NCBI RefSeq assembly: GCF_000382065.1
Contig: NZ_KB907500.1
Location: forward strand, 655,001 to 719,000
Source: Stenotrophomonas hibiscicola ATCC 19867
GTDB lineage: Bacteria > Pseudomonadota > Gammaproteobacteria > Xanthomonadales > Xanthomonadaceae
DNA length: 64,000 nt
Direction: 5' to 3'
Under the pieces are notes generated by a model. The model was not told the DNA's origin. It made no database searches and saw nothing but the letters and a program-made list of their open reading frames with translations. Below are positions 9,077 through 18,967 of the stretch, in pieces (positions within the stretch are counted from its first letter, which is position 1; each line of letters starts with the position of its first letter). Position numbers and translations under genes: made by a program.

Positions 9077-9712
9077 ATGCGCTCCATCCGTATCCTCAGT
9101 CTCGCCCTGCTGACCTCCGCCGCCTTTGCACCGGCCGCTTTCGCCCAGGACAGCAGCAGCACCGACACTGCCTCGGGCAAGCATTTTGCCGTGGTTGGCG
9201 GCATCTCGCTGCTGGAACCGAAGAACGACCCGATCACCGGCGTGAAGAAGACCGATGGCGGCCCGGCGCCGACCGTCAGCTTCAGCTACTACATCAACGA
9301 CAACTGGGCCGTTGAACTGTGGGGCGCTGCCGACAAGTTCGAAAACAAGTTCAAGGGCCCGAACAACGCCCGCCTGGGCTCGGTCGAGCAGCAGCCGGTC
9401 GCGCTGAGCGGCCAGTACCACTTCGGCCAGGCTGACAACGTGTTCCGCCCGTTCGTGGGCGTGGGCTACTACCAGTCGAGCTTCAGCAACGAGAAGCTGG
9501 GCAACGGCGCTGACACCGACATCCGCTTCAAGGATGCCAAGGGCGTGATCGGTACCGTCGGCGTGGACATGAACATCAACTCCACCTGGTTCGCCCGTGC
9601 CGACGCCCGCTACATGCGCGCCCGCCCGGACGTGAAGGTTGGCGGCGAAAAGATCGGCGAAGCCAAGATGGATCCGTGGACCGTCGGCTTCGGCATCGGC
9701 GCCCGCTTCTGA
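9077..9712 (+). CDS. OmpW-family outer-membrane protein
   Basis: The 211-residue protein has a signal peptide (MRSIRILSLALLTSAAFA, cleavage after AFAQ) and a small barrel ending in GFGIGARF, the typical OmpW C-terminus with a final Phe. The family forms 8-stranded barrels with a hydrophobic channel. The start has a strong GGAG site 7 bases ahead. The gene is monocistronic, with its own terminator. Confidence 0.88.
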   Translation: MRSIRILSLALLTSAAFAPAAFAQDSSSTDTASGKHFAVVGGISLLEPKNDPITGVKKTDGGPAPTVSFSYYINDNWAVELWGAADKFENKFKGPNNARLGSVEQQPVALSGQYHFGQADNVFRPFVGVGYYQSSFSNEKLGNGADTDIRFKDAKGVIGTVGVDMNINSTWFARADARYMRARPDVKVGGEKIGEAKMDPWTVGFGIGARF

Positions 9713-9743
9713 TCCAGGCTGCACCTGCTTCACTGATGTAACG

Positions 9744-9773
9744 CGACGGGCCCTTCTGGGCCCGTCGTCGTTT
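9744..9773 (+). terminator. Rho-independent terminator of the OmpW-like gene
   Basis: A perfect CGACGGGCCC / GGGCCCGTCG stem with a TTCT tetraloop is followed by TCGTTT, 32 bases after the stop codon. Confidence 0.8.
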
Positions 9774-9793
9774 CCGTCACCCGCGTTCCACCT

Positions 9794-9916
9794 GTAGAGC
9801 CGAGCCCATGCTCGGCTGCTTTTATGTAGAGTCGAGCCCATGCTCGACTGCCTTTTTGTAGAGTCGAGCCCATGCTCGACTATCGGGAAAGCAGCCGAGC
9901 ATGGGCTCGGCTCTAG
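9794..9916. repeat. Cluster of four SMAG (GTAG) palindromes
   Basis: Four short palindromes lie in a row: 9794-9817 (GAGCCGAGC..GCTCGGC), 9826-9849 and 9858-9881 (GAGTCGAGC..GCTCGAC, nearly identical), and 9893-9916 in inverse orientation. The first three point the same way, and the last one forms an inverted pair with the first, because they share the same stem. The cluster ends 22 bases before glpD. Confidence 0.88.
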
Positions 9917-9938
9917 ACAAACAGGGTGCGAAGGCGCG

Positions 9939-11426
9939 ATGGAGGAAGTCGACCTGCTGGTGATCGGTGGCGGCATCAACGGCGCCGGCATCGCCCGTGA
10001 TGCCAGCGGACGCGGACTGCGCGTCCTGCTGTGCGAACAGCATGACCTGGCCGCGCATACCTCCAGTGCCAGCAGCAAACTGGTCCACGGCGGCCTTCGC
10101 TACCTCGAACAGGGCGAATTCGGCCTGGTGCGCAAAGCGCTGGGTGAGCGTGAGACGGTACGCCGGCAAGCCCCTCACCTGGTCCATCCTCTGCGTTTCG
10201 TCCTGCCCTGGGAACCGCACCTGCGCCCGCGCTGGATGCTGCGCGCGGGACTGTGGCTGTACGACCATCTGGGCCGGCGCAGCCCTGCGTTTCCCGCATC
10301 GCACGCACTGGACCTGCAACGCGATCCGCTGGGTCGCTGGCTCTCCCCCTCGCTGCGCATCGGCTTCAGCTACGCCGATGCGCAGGTCGATGACGCGCGG
10401 CTGGTGCTGCTCAACGCCCTGGATGCCGCGCAGCGCGGCGCACAGGTGCGGGTCCGCAGCCGCTGCATCGACCTGCGCCCCGTTCACGGCCGATGGCAGG
10501 CCGTTCTGGAATCCGCCGATGGCCAGCCGCACCCGGTGACTGCGCGCGCCGTTGCCAATGCGGCTGGTCCGTGGGCCGGCGGCCTGCTGGAACAGATGCA
10601 GGGGCGCGGCGATGGCCCCGCGCTGCGCCTGGTGCAGGGCAGCCACATCGTGCTGCGCCGCCCCTGGCCCAGCGACAGCGCCTGCCTGCTGCAGCAGCCC
10701 GATGGGCGCGTGGTGTTCCTTCTGCCCTTCGCCCACGACCACCTGCTGGTCGGCACCACCGACACCGACTATCGCGGTGACCCGGCGCGCTGCAGCGTGC
10801 TCCCTGCGGAGGTGACGTACCTGTGTGATGCGGCCAATCGCTACCTGCGTGATCCCATCGCAGCGGAGGAGGTGGCCTGGCGGTTCGCTGGCGTACGCCC
10901 GTTGCTGGCCGATCCCGATCCGCGTGAGGCACGACTCAGCCGTGATTACCGCCTGCAGTTGCAGTCCCACCCGGCACCGGCGCTGCACGTGCTGGGAGGC
11001 AAGCTCACCACCTACAGGGTGCTGGCCGAGGAAGCGCTGGAGCTGCTGCGGCCGGCGCTGCCGCAGATGGGCCCGGCGTGGACGGCAGGCGGAGACCCGC
11101 TGCCTGGCAGCGACTGGGGCGACGCCGCGCAGGCGTGCTCGCGCCTGCAGTTGCTGGCACCGTGGTTGCCCGAGGAAATCGCACGCCGCTGGGCCGACGC
11201 CTACGGCAGCCGCAGCGCGGAGCTGCTGCATGGCCTGCAGGGTGTGAACGATCTTGGCGAGGACTTTGGCGGCGGCCTGCACGCGCGGGAAGTCGCTTTC
11301 CTGCGTGAGCACGAATGGGCCTCGAATGCCGAGGACGTGCTGTGGCGGCGGAGCAAGCTGGGGTTGCGGCTGGACGCGGCGCAGGTGGCACGGCTGCAGG
11401 CGTGGATGGAGCAAGCCAGCGTGTAG
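9939..11426 (+). CDS. glpD: Aerobic glycerol-3-phosphate dehydrogenase
   Basis: This 495-residue FAD enzyme oxidises glycerol-3-phosphate to dihydroxyacetone phosphate at the inner membrane and feeds electrons to quinone. It shows the N-terminal FAD motif GGGINGAGIARDASGRG and the family block SSKLVHGGLRYLEQGEF. The start at 9939 is set by the flavin fold; earlier in-frame codons fall in the SMAG cluster. glpK follows about 100 bases later, while glpF and glpR are absent here. The TAG stop codon is formed by the first bases of a SMAG repeat. Confidence 0.95.
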   Translation: MEEVDLLVIGGGINGAGIARDASGRGLRVLLCEQHDLAAHTSSASSKLVHGGLRYLEQGEFGLVRKALGERETVRRQAPHLVHPLRFVLPWEPHLRPRWMLRAGLWLYDHLGRRSPAFPASHALDLQRDPLGRWLSPSLRIGFSYADAQVDDARLVLLNALDAAQRGAQVRVRSRCIDLRPVHGRWQAVLESADGQPHPVTARAVANAAGPWAGGLLEQMQGRGDGPALRLVQGSHIVLRRPWPSDSACLLQQPDGRVVFLLPFAHDHLLVGTTDTDYRGDPARCSVLPAEVTYLCDAANRYLRDPIAAEEVAWRFAGVRPLLADPDPREARLSRDYRLQLQSHPAPALHVLGGKLTTYRVLAEEALELLRPALPQMGPAWTAGGDPLPGSDWGDAAQACSRLQLLAPWLPEEIARRWADAYGSRSAELLHGLQGVNDLGEDFGGGLHAREVAFLREHEWASNAEDVLWRRSKLGLRLDAAQVARLQAWMEQASV

Positions 11427-11483
11427 AGCCGGGCCATGCTCGGTTGCATCCGCACAACGCAGCCGAGCATGGCCCGGCTCTGC
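11423..11483. repeat. SMAG inverted pair between glpD and glpK
   Basis: Two SMAG copies face each other (GTAGAGCCGGGCCATGC.. and ..GCATGGCCCGGCTCTGC) with about 12 bases between. The first copy starts at the glpD stop codon. The pair can fold into one long hairpin in the glpD-glpK transcript. Confidence 0.85.
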
Positions 11484-11493
11484 AGGAAGCTGA

Positions 11494-13029
<1,536 letters not shown>

Positions 13030-13073
13030 AACTGCAATGCCCTGCCCTGCTGCGGCACACGTGGAGTGACACT

Positions 13074-13150
13074 GTAGAGCCGAGCCATGCTCGGCTGCCG
13101 TTGGTGGGGCGCCGCAAAAAACGCAGAGCCGAGCATGGGCTCGGCTCTAC
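13074..13150. repeat. SMAG inverted pair between glpK and metQ
   Basis: A forward copy (GTAGAGCCGAGCCATGCTCG) and an inverse copy ending at 13150 flank about 30 bases. It lies between the convergent ends of glpK and metQ, where it could act as a two-way terminator or mRNA stabiliser. Confidence 0.88.
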
Positions 13151-13170
13151 AGGGACATTGGCGCCGGCAA

Positions 13171-13965
13171 TCAGAACGCCGGCAGCACCGCGCCCTTGTA
13201 CTTGGTCTCGATGAAGGCCTTCACCTGCGGACTGGTCAGGGCCTTGGCCAGTTTCTGCACACGGGCGTCGTCCTTGTTGTCCGGGCGCGCGACCAGGAAG
13301 TTCACGTAAGGCGAATCCTTGCTCTCGATCGCCAGAGCGTCCTTGGTCGGGTTGAGGCCGGCATCCAGCGCGTAGTTGGTGTTGATCAGTGCCAGGTCCA
13401 CCTGGTCCAGCACGCGCGGCAGCATCGCCGAGTCGAGTTCGCGGAACTTCAGGTTCTTCGGGTTGGCGGTGATGTCACGCAGGGTCGACAGCGCGTTGGC
13501 CGGATCCTTCAGCTCGATCACGCCGGCCTTGTGCAGCAGGATCAGCGCGCGGCTGTTGTTGCTCGGGTCGTTCGGGATCACCACGTCGGCACCGTCGCGC
13601 AGCTCGGCCAGCGACTTGACCTTGCGCGAATAGGCACCGAACGGCTCGATATGCACGCCGATCACCTTCACCAGATCGGTCTTGCGATCGCGGTTGTAGG
13701 CATCCAGGTACGGCTCGGTCTGGAAGTAGTTGGCGTCCACCTGCTTCTGCACCAGCTGGTCGTTGGGCTGCACGTAGTCGTTGAACACGCGCACGTCCAG
13801 GTCCACGCCTTCCTGCTTGAGGATCGGCTTGACCACTTCAAGGATCTCGGCATGCGGCACGGCCGTGGCGGCCACCACCAGCTTCTGCGAGGGCTCGCCG
13901 GACGTGCCGCAGGCGGTCAGGGCCAGCGCAGCGGCGAGCAGGGGCAGCAACAGGGTCTTCTTCAT
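13171..13965 (-). CDS. metQ: Methionine-binding lipoprotein MetQ/NlpA
   Basis: This 264-residue substrate-binding protein belongs to the D/L-methionine ABC importer family. It has a lipoprotein signal peptide with lipobox LTAC (Cys19) and the NlpA fold with VVAATAVPHAEIL, the FNDYVQPN block and ANYFQTEPYL. The usual partners metN (ATPase) and metI (permease) are not in the window, so it is an orphan here or works with a transporter encoded elsewhere. Methionine is a family-level inference. Confidence 0.9.
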   Translation of the reverse strand: MKKTLLLPLLAAALALTACGTSGEPSQKLVVAATAVPHAEILEVVKPILKQEGVDLDVRVFNDYVQPNDQLVQKQVDANYFQTEPYLDAYNRDRKTDLVKVIGVHIEPFGAYSRKVKSLAELRDGADVVIPNDPSNNSRALILLHKAGVIELKDPANALSTLRDITANPKNLKFRELDSAMLPRVLDQVDLALINTNYALDAGLNPTKDALAIESKDSPYVNFLVARPDNKDDARVQKLAKALTSPQVKAFIETKYKGAVLPAF

Positions 13966-13991
13966 GGGCGGAAGGGTTCTCGGGGGGAGTG

Positions 13992-14963
13992 TCAGGATTT
14001 TTCGTAGTTGCTCAGGGCCAGCTCGAGCAGCGCCTTGGCCTGCTCGCGCAGCATCACCGGCTCGATGATCTCGGCATCCGAACCATAGTGCAGCACGTCC
14101 ATCAGCAGCTCGCGCGAGACGCTGTACGGCACCTTCAGTTCGTAGCGGCCATCGGCCAGGAAGCGGCCCTGCTGCTTGGAATGCCAGTGCTCGTCGGCCA
14201 CCCAGCGCGCGGCCTTGGCGCTGAACAGGATGGTCGCCCAGCCCTTCGGCGCACCAGAAAAAATGCCATAGCTGGCGCCGAGCTGCTCGTCCAGCTCGCT
14301 GTCGGCGACATCGCGGGCGGTGCTGTCGATCACCCGTGCCTTGTGGATGCGGTCCACGGCGAAACTGCGCAGCGCCTCGCGGTCATGGTCCCAGGCATCC
14401 AGGTACCAGTTGTCGCGATAATGGGTCAGGCGCTGCGGCGAGACGGTACGCTTGGTCGGCTCGTCGGTGGAACGGGCACGGTACTCGAACGCCAGCTGGC
14501 GACGCTCCAGCACGGCCGAGGCAACGCTGCGGAAGCTGCCCTCGTCGAACTTGCGGCCACGGTGCGGAATCACCCGCACGCGGTCCACCGGCCAGCTGGA
14601 CACGCCCGCCTGGGCCGCCAGCAGGCTCTCGATGCGCTGCTGCAGCGGCGCCAGCACCGAAGACAGCACGCCACCGCCGGTGCGCGCCAGCAGGTGTTGC
14701 GAAGCCAGCAGGGCATGCAGCTCCTCCGAGCTGAGCCATAGGCCAGGCAGTTCGAAGCGGTCGCTCTCGTCGGCCTGGTAACGGAAGCCTGCTTCGCCGT
14801 CGCCCTCGATCGGTGCCATCAGCGCATCGCGCAGGAAGGCCAGGTCGCGGTAGACGGTGGCACGGGAACAACCGAGCTTGTCCTGCAGGGTCGCCACCGT
14901 CACCGGATAGCGCGCGGACTTGAGCAGACGATGCAGGGCGGTGATGCGTTCGTATCGGTCCAT
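13992..14963 (-). CDS. WYL-domain transcriptional regulator, YafY-like
   Basis: The 323-residue protein has an N-terminal DeoR-type winged helix (residues 1-60, CSRATVYRDLAFLR) and a WYL domain with the name-giving motif NWYLDAWDHDREALRSF, followed by a C-terminal extension typical of the family. Such regulators sense ligands (some bind nucleic acids) and often act on DNA damage or defence genes. Start codon 14963 gives the HTH start MDRYERITALHRLL. It lies next to metQ on the same strand, 26 bases away, so the two may be cotranscribed. Confidence 0.88.
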   Translation of the reverse strand: MDRYERITALHRLLKSARYPVTVATLQDKLGCSRATVYRDLAFLRDALMAPIEGDGEAGFRYQADESDRFELPGLWLSSEELHALLASQHLLARTGGGVLSSVLAPLQQRIESLLAAQAGVSSWPVDRVRVIPHRGRKFDEGSFRSVASAVLERRQLAFEYRARSTDEPTKRTVSPQRLTHYRDNWYLDAWDHDREALRSFAVDRIHKARVIDSTARDVADSELDEQLGASYGIFSGAPKGWATILFSAKAARWVADEHWHSKQQGRFLADGRYELKVPYSVSRELLMDVLHYGSDAEIIEPVMLREQAKALLELALSNYEKS

Positions 14964-15043
14964 GCCCCCGATTATGTCCGAGTCGCGGGTCTTGTGTGGG
15001 ACGTTTGGGCTATCGTGGTCGCCCCCACCCCATGGAATGCCCG

Positions 15044-15646
15044 ATGCGCCGGTTGCCTGCCCTGTCCCTGCTGGCCTGCCTGCTGCTGGCTGCCTGCGAT
15101 CGCGCACCGGCGCCGGCCAGTACCGAAGCCCCCGTGCCCGCGGCCGATCCGGCCCAGGTCGTACTGGGCGCCAGCCAACGCTTTGCGGCCCTGCGCAGCT
15201 TCCACGCCGAACTGGAGGTGCTGGGCGCGCCGCAGCGGGTACGCAGCGCCATGGACTTCGTCGCCCCCGACCGCTTTCGGGTGGAGACGCCGGCCGGTCC
15301 GCAGACCATCATCGGCGACACCCTGTTCCTGCAGGCCGACGGTGCGATCCGCCAGGTGCCGGCCCCGCCCGGCCTGCTCGAGCAGTGGCGCAACCCGCTG
15401 CCGGCCGACGCCCTGCCCGCCGACCTGCAGGCCGAGGACCTCGGCAGCCAGGCGCTGGACGGGGTCGAGACCCGTCACTACCGGCTGCGCGGCAGCCAGC
15501 CCGGCGAACGCCTGGAGTACTGGGTGGATACCCAGGGCCTGCCACGCCAGATCGTGCGCAGCGGCCGCAGCAATGGCCGCAGTTTCCAGCTGCGGCTGCG
15601 CTATTCGCGCTTCAACGACCCGGCGGTGCGCGTCGATCTGCCCTGA
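15044..15646 (+). CDS. Predicted lipoprotein, LolA-like/DUF2092 fold
   Basis: The 200-residue protein has a lipobox (LLLAACDR, Cys18). Its body resembles DUF2092/LolA-type proteins: RFAALRSFHAELEV, FVAPDRFRVETPAGPQTIIGDTLF and ERLEYWVDTQGLPRQIV. It would be a periplasmic lipid-anchored protein. GGAA 6 bases before the start at 15044 favours it over the ATG 12 bases earlier. The exact role is unknown. Confidence 0.72.
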   Translation: MRRLPALSLLACLLLAACDRAPAPASTEAPVPAADPAQVVLGASQRFAALRSFHAELEVLGAPQRVRSAMDFVAPDRFRVETPAGPQTIIGDTLFLQADGAIRQVPAPPGLLEQWRNPLPADALPADLQAEDLGSQALDGVETRHYRLRGSQPGERLEYWVDTQGLPRQIVRSGRSNGRSFQLRLRYSRFNDPAVRVDLP

Positions 15647-15753
15647 ATGGGCGGTCGCGGCAACGTCTGCTGAAGCGGGCGTTTGGATCGATTCGGACCG
15701 CCATCACGCTTCCAGTATCATCACCGGCTGTCAACCGCTTCGGAGTAGTCCCG

Positions 15754-16530
15754 ATGTTCCTGCGCGTGTCCCTGCTGATCCCCCTGCTGCTGTGCGCGCC
15801 GCTCGCGTACGCACAGGATGCCTCCGAACTGGCGGCGATGTCTTCGCCGTGGAGCGGCAGTGGCGGCGAGCTCGGCTTCGCTTCGGCACGCGGCAACAGC
15901 AGCACCGAGAGCTTCAACGGCCGCCTGCGCCTTCGCTACACCGACGGCGACTGGGTTCACAGCATGGACCTGGCCGGCCTGCGCTCCAGCTCCAAGGTGA
16001 CCGAGACCCGCGATGACGGCACCACCACCCGCCGCAACAACACCACGGCCAATCGCTACACCGGCAGTGCCGGCAGCGCGCTGCAGCTGGGCGAGCACCG
16101 CCAGCTGACGGCCACGGTGCGTACCGAGCGCGACGACTTCGCCACCTACGACCGCCAGAGCTCGTTCGGCCTGGGTTACGGCACCCGCCTGTGGAACACC
16201 GAGCGCTTCTCGTTCGACGCGCAGATCGGTCCCGGTGTGCGCCGCACCCACAGCACCGAGGACGACCGCACCCGCACCGGCATGATCGGCCGCGGCCTGT
16301 TCGACATGAAGTACTCGCTGACCGACAACACCGACCTGGTCAACACGCTGCTGGTCGAATCCGGTTCGTACAACACCTTCGGCCAGAACGACTTCGGCGT
16401 GTCGGTGAGCATGAACGAGCACTTGGCGCTGAAGGCCGGCTGGCAGGCGCGTTACAACAGCGACGTCGCTGTCGACAAGCGCAAGACCGATACGCTGACC
16501 ACGATGAACGTGGTCTACAAGTTCAAATAA
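15754..16530 (+). CDS. DUF481-family outer-membrane protein (YdiY-like)
   Basis: The 258-residue protein has a signal peptide (MFLRVSLLIPLLLCAPLAYAQ) and a barrel-like body ending in TLTTMNVVYKFK. The block GELGFASARGNSSTESFNGRLRLRYTDGDW is typical of DUF481 proteins, which are salt-induced outer-membrane proteins. It is a single gene with its own terminator. The function is unproven. Confidence 0.84.
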   Translation: MFLRVSLLIPLLLCAPLAYAQDASELAAMSSPWSGSGGELGFASARGNSSTESFNGRLRLRYTDGDWVHSMDLAGLRSSSKVTETRDDGTTTRRNNTTANRYTGSAGSALQLGEHRQLTATVRTERDDFATYDRQSSFGLGYGTRLWNTERFSFDAQIGPGVRRTHSTEDDRTRTGMIGRGLFDMKYSLTDNTDLVNTLLVESGSYNTFGQNDFGVSVSMNEHLALKAGWQARYNSDVAVDKRKTDTLTTMNVVYKFK

Positions 16531-16534
16531 GCAG

Positions 16535-16565
16535 AACGGGCGCCGAGGGCGCCCGTTTCGTTTTT
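16535..16565 (+). terminator. Rho-independent terminator of the DUF481 gene
   Basis: The AACGGGCGCC / GGCGCCCGTT stem with a 3-base loop runs into TTTCGTTTTT, right after the stop codon. A SMAG pair starts one base later. Confidence 0.85.
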
Positions 16566-16646
16566 GTAGAGTCGAGCCATGCTCGACTTGAGCGCGAAGC
16601 CCGGGATTTTCCCGGCGAAGAGCAGCCGAGCATGGCTCGGCTCTAC
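16566..16646. repeat. SMAG inverted pair between DUF481 gene and hemC
   Basis: A forward copy (GTAGAGTCGAGCCATGCTCG) and an inverse copy with a GCCGAGC..GCTCGGC stem lie about 35 bases apart. The two stems differ (GTC/GAC versus GCC/GGC), so each copy folds better on itself than with its partner. Confidence 0.85.
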
Positions 16647-16658
16647 AGACATCGGGGC

Positions 16659-17570
16659 TCAGACGTTCAGCAGTTCGCCGGCGCCATCGTCCAGCAGCAT
16701 GTTCGCCACGCGCTGGCCCAGCGCTTCCGGGGCATTGGCCGGGCCCACCGCCTCGGCACGCACCGCACGGCCATCGCTGGCGCTGCCAACCAGCCCCTGC
16801 AGGTGCAGGTCGTCGCCCTGCCACTGCGCGATGGCCGCCACCGGCACATGGCAGCTGCCATGCAGCGCACGGTTCATTGCCCGCTCGGCTTCCACGCAGG
16901 CACGGGTAGCCGCGTCATCAAGCTGGCCGAACAGCGCCCTCAGGTGCGCATTGCCGCCATCGCACTCCACCGCCACCGCGCCCTGCGCCGGGGCCGGCAA
17001 CCACTGCGGCGGTTGCAGGCGCGCGACGATGCGCTCACCCAGGCCCAGGCGCTCCAGGCCGGCCACGGCCAGCACGATGGCGTCGTAGCCGCCGTTGTCG
17101 AGCTTGGCCAGCCGGGTGTTGACGTTACCGCGCAGGTCGAGCAGTTCCAGGTCCGGGCGCAGCGCGCGCAGCTGCGCCTGGCGGCGCAGCGACGAGGTCC
17201 CGACCCGCGCACCGATCGGCAGCGCGTCCAGCGAGGCGTACAGGTTGGAGACGAAGCCATCGGCCGGATCGTGTCGGGGCAGGATTGCCGGCAGCGCGAA
17301 CGGCTCGTCCAGTTCCATCGGCACGTCCTTCAAAGAATGCACGGCGCAGTCGGCCTCACCGCGCAGCATGGCCAGCTCCAGTTCCTTCAGGAACAAGCCC
17401 TTGCCACCGATCGCGGCCAGCGAGCGGTCGAGCACCTCGTCACCGCGGGTGCTCATCGGCACCAGTTCCACATGCAGGCCGGGATGGGCCTGGCGCAGGC
17501 GGTCAGCGACGTGTTCGCTCTGCCAGAGGGCGAGCGGGCTCTTGCGGGTGGCGATGCGGACGGTTTCCAT
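16659..17570 (-). CDS. hemC: Porphobilinogen deaminase (hydroxymethylbilane synthase)
   Basis: This 303-residue enzyme joins four porphobilinogen units into the linear tetrapyrrole of the heme pathway. The N-terminal substrate block [17 protein letters not shown], the [18 protein letters not shown] block and the cofactor-anchoring cysteine motif GSCHVPVAA are all present. The start at 17570 gives the standard N-terminus. It follows algR on the same strand, as in Pseudomonas, but hemD does not follow. Confidence 0.95.
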   Translation of the reverse strand: METVRIATRKSPLALWQSEHVADRLRQAHPGLHVELVPMSTRGDEVLDRSLAAIGGKGLFLKELELAMLRGEADCAVHSLKDVPMELDEPFALPAILPRHDPADGFVSNLYASLDALPIGARVGTSSLRRQAQLRALRPDLELLDLRGNVNTRLAKLDNGGYDAIVLAVAGLERLGLGERIVARLQPPQWLPAPAQGAVAVECDGGNAHLRALFGQLDDAATRACVEAERAMNRALHGSCHVPVAAIAQWQGDDLHLQGLVGSASDGRAVRAEAVGPANAPEALGQRVANMLLDDGAGELLNV

Positions 17571-17660
17571 CCGGTCATTATCGCGCCTCCGGCGCGGATA
17601 CGGCCAACGGCGGAGCCCCTCGTGGCTGGCGGAGGGGTCGTGAAAGCAACAGCCGCGCTT

Positions 17661-17764
17661 GGCCGGGCGGGGTGGGGTCGCGGGGGACGCCGTGAATCCG
17701 TCCGTGGAGGCTTGGCCGCGGCATCCATGCCGCGGACACCCCCGCGCCCCCACCCCGCCCGGCC
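17661..17764. repeat. Large imperfect palindrome in the algR-hemC gap
   Basis: Arms of about 26 bases (17661-17686 and 17739-17764) match with a single mismatch near the middle. A second, smaller palindrome (CCGCGGCATCCATGCCGCGG) sits inside. A 13-base direct repeat (AAAGCAACAGCCG) is found before it (17643) and after it (17821), as if it flanked an insertion. Confidence 0.7.
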
Positions 17765-17842
17765 TCTGACAGCTTCCGTGCGCGTCAGCCACGGAAGATC
17801 AAAAGAAAAAAGCAGAAGCAAAAGCAACAGCCGACGGCTTCC

Positions 17843-17883
17843 GGGGTCAGATCCCTTTTCCGCAGGAAAAGGGATCTGACCCC
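17843..17883. repeat. Perfect 19-bp palindrome with 3-base loop
   Basis: GGGGTCAGATCCCTTTTCC, the loop GCA and the exact complement form a perfect 41-base inverted repeat. This motif type recurs between genes in xanthomonad genomes. It lies in the algR to hemC gap and would fold strongly in any transcript across it. Confidence 0.8.
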
Positions 17884-17939
17884 TCTTTCCCCACCCGATA
17901 ACAACAATGCCTTTGCCGTCCGACGCGGGAAAAACGAGA

Positions 17940-18126
17940 GGGTTGGGCCGGGGTGGGGTGGCGGGACCGTTGGCGCCATGGGCGCGAGGCATGCCTCGGG
18001 CGGGTTGGGCAGGACGCCCAACCCCGGTCTTGCCGTGTGCGCAGGACAGCGCACACGAGCAAGGCGCCATCGAGCTTACAGGGATGTACTTGCAGCGTGT
18101 CCCGCCACCCCACCTCGGCCCGACCC
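17940..18126. repeat. Long imperfect inverted repeat with nested hairpins
   Basis: Outer arms 17940-17967 and 18099-18126 match in 26 of 28 positions. Inside lie several smaller hairpins (GGCGCCATGGGCGCC, GAGGCATGCCTC, GGGTTGGGCAGGACGCCCAACCC and CGTGTGCGCAGGACAGCGCACACG). No coding sense is seen in this stretch. Confidence 0.7.
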
Positions 18127-18160
18127 AGTACGTAGCACCAACGAGCCGACCAACCCGCCG

Positions 18161-18187
18161 TTGCTGTTGCTGTTGCTGTTGCTGTTG
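18161..18187. repeat. TTGCTG hexamer microsatellite
   Basis: The unit TTGCTG is repeated four and a half times, 39 bases before the end of algR. It is too short and has no spacers, so it is not CRISPR. Confidence 0.85.
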
Positions 18188-18225
18188 ATCTGAAAGCAGT
18201 CGCGGCCGCAGGCCGCGCGGAAACC

Positions 18226-18957
18226 TCACAGATGCCGCAGTTCCTGCTTCAGCGTCGCCACGCAGCGGCGGCTGACTTCCAGCGGTTGCTTGCCATGGCG
18301 CAGCATCGCCTGCACCTGGCCGCCCGTGCCACGACGCAGCTCCACCAGCTCATGGCGTGCCACCAGGCAGTTGCGATGGATGCGGATGAAGCGGCTGGCG
18401 AACTCCTCTTCCAGCGACTTCAGTGACTCTTCGATCAAGTCTTCTCCACGTGCGTGGTGCACCACCACGTACTTCTCTTCGGCCTGCAGGTAGTGGATGT
18501 CGTCCAGCGGGATCAGCCGCAGGCTGCCGCGCAGGCGTGCGCACAGCATGCTCCGTGCCTGTTGCCCACGATGGTCCTGCGGCTGGCCATCACGGCCGGC
18601 CAGGAACGTGCGTGCGCGTGCAATCGCCGCCGCCAGGCGTTCGGCGCGCACTGGTTTCATCAGATAGTCGATCGCCGCAGCCTCGAACGCCGACAGCGCA
18701 TGCGCATCGTAGGCGGTGCAGAACACCACCGCCGGCCGGGGTTCGAAGCTGGCCAGATGACGGGCCGCTTCCAGGCCATCCAGCCCGGGCATGGCGATAT
18801 CCAGCAGGACCAGGTCCGGCTGCAGCTCCGCGCACGCGTGCAGGGCCTGCTCGCCGTTACCGGCCTCGGCCACCACGACCACGCCGTCCTGCGCGGACAA
18901 CAGGCTGCGCAGGCGCTCGCGCGCCAGCGGTTCGTCATCGGCGATGACTACCCTCAC
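18226..18957 (-). CDS. algR: LytTR response regulator AlgR-like
   Basis: This 243-residue regulator has a receiver domain (residues 1-120, phospho-acceptor Asp53 in LLDIAMPG, switch residues around FCTAYDAHAL and MKPV) and a LytTR DNA-binding domain (about 140-243). It is next to the kinase gene algZ and, further on, hemC; this order matches algZ-algR-hemC of Pseudomonas. AlgR controls alginate and twitching in Pseudomonas; its targets here are unknown. Confidence 0.9.
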   Translation of the reverse strand: MRVVIADDEPLARERLRSLLSAQDGVVVVAEAGNGEQALHACAELQPDLVLLDIAMPGLDGLEAARHLASFEPRPAVVFCTAYDAHALSAFEAAAIDYLMKPVRAERLAAAIARARTFLAGRDGQPQDHRGQQARSMLCARLRGSLRLIPLDDIHYLQAEEKYVVVHHARGEDLIEESLKSLEEEFASRFIRIHRNCLVARHELVELRRGTGGQVQAMLRHGKQPLEVSRRCVATLKQELRHL

Positions 18958-18967
18958 GATCGCTCCC

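Noticed and set aside
9822-11414. 530-codon minus-strand frame opposite glpD
   Set aside because: Antisense shadow; glpD is clearly the real gene.
18161-18187. CRISPR-like repeat
   Set aside because: A plain hexamer microsatellite without spacers; no cas genes.
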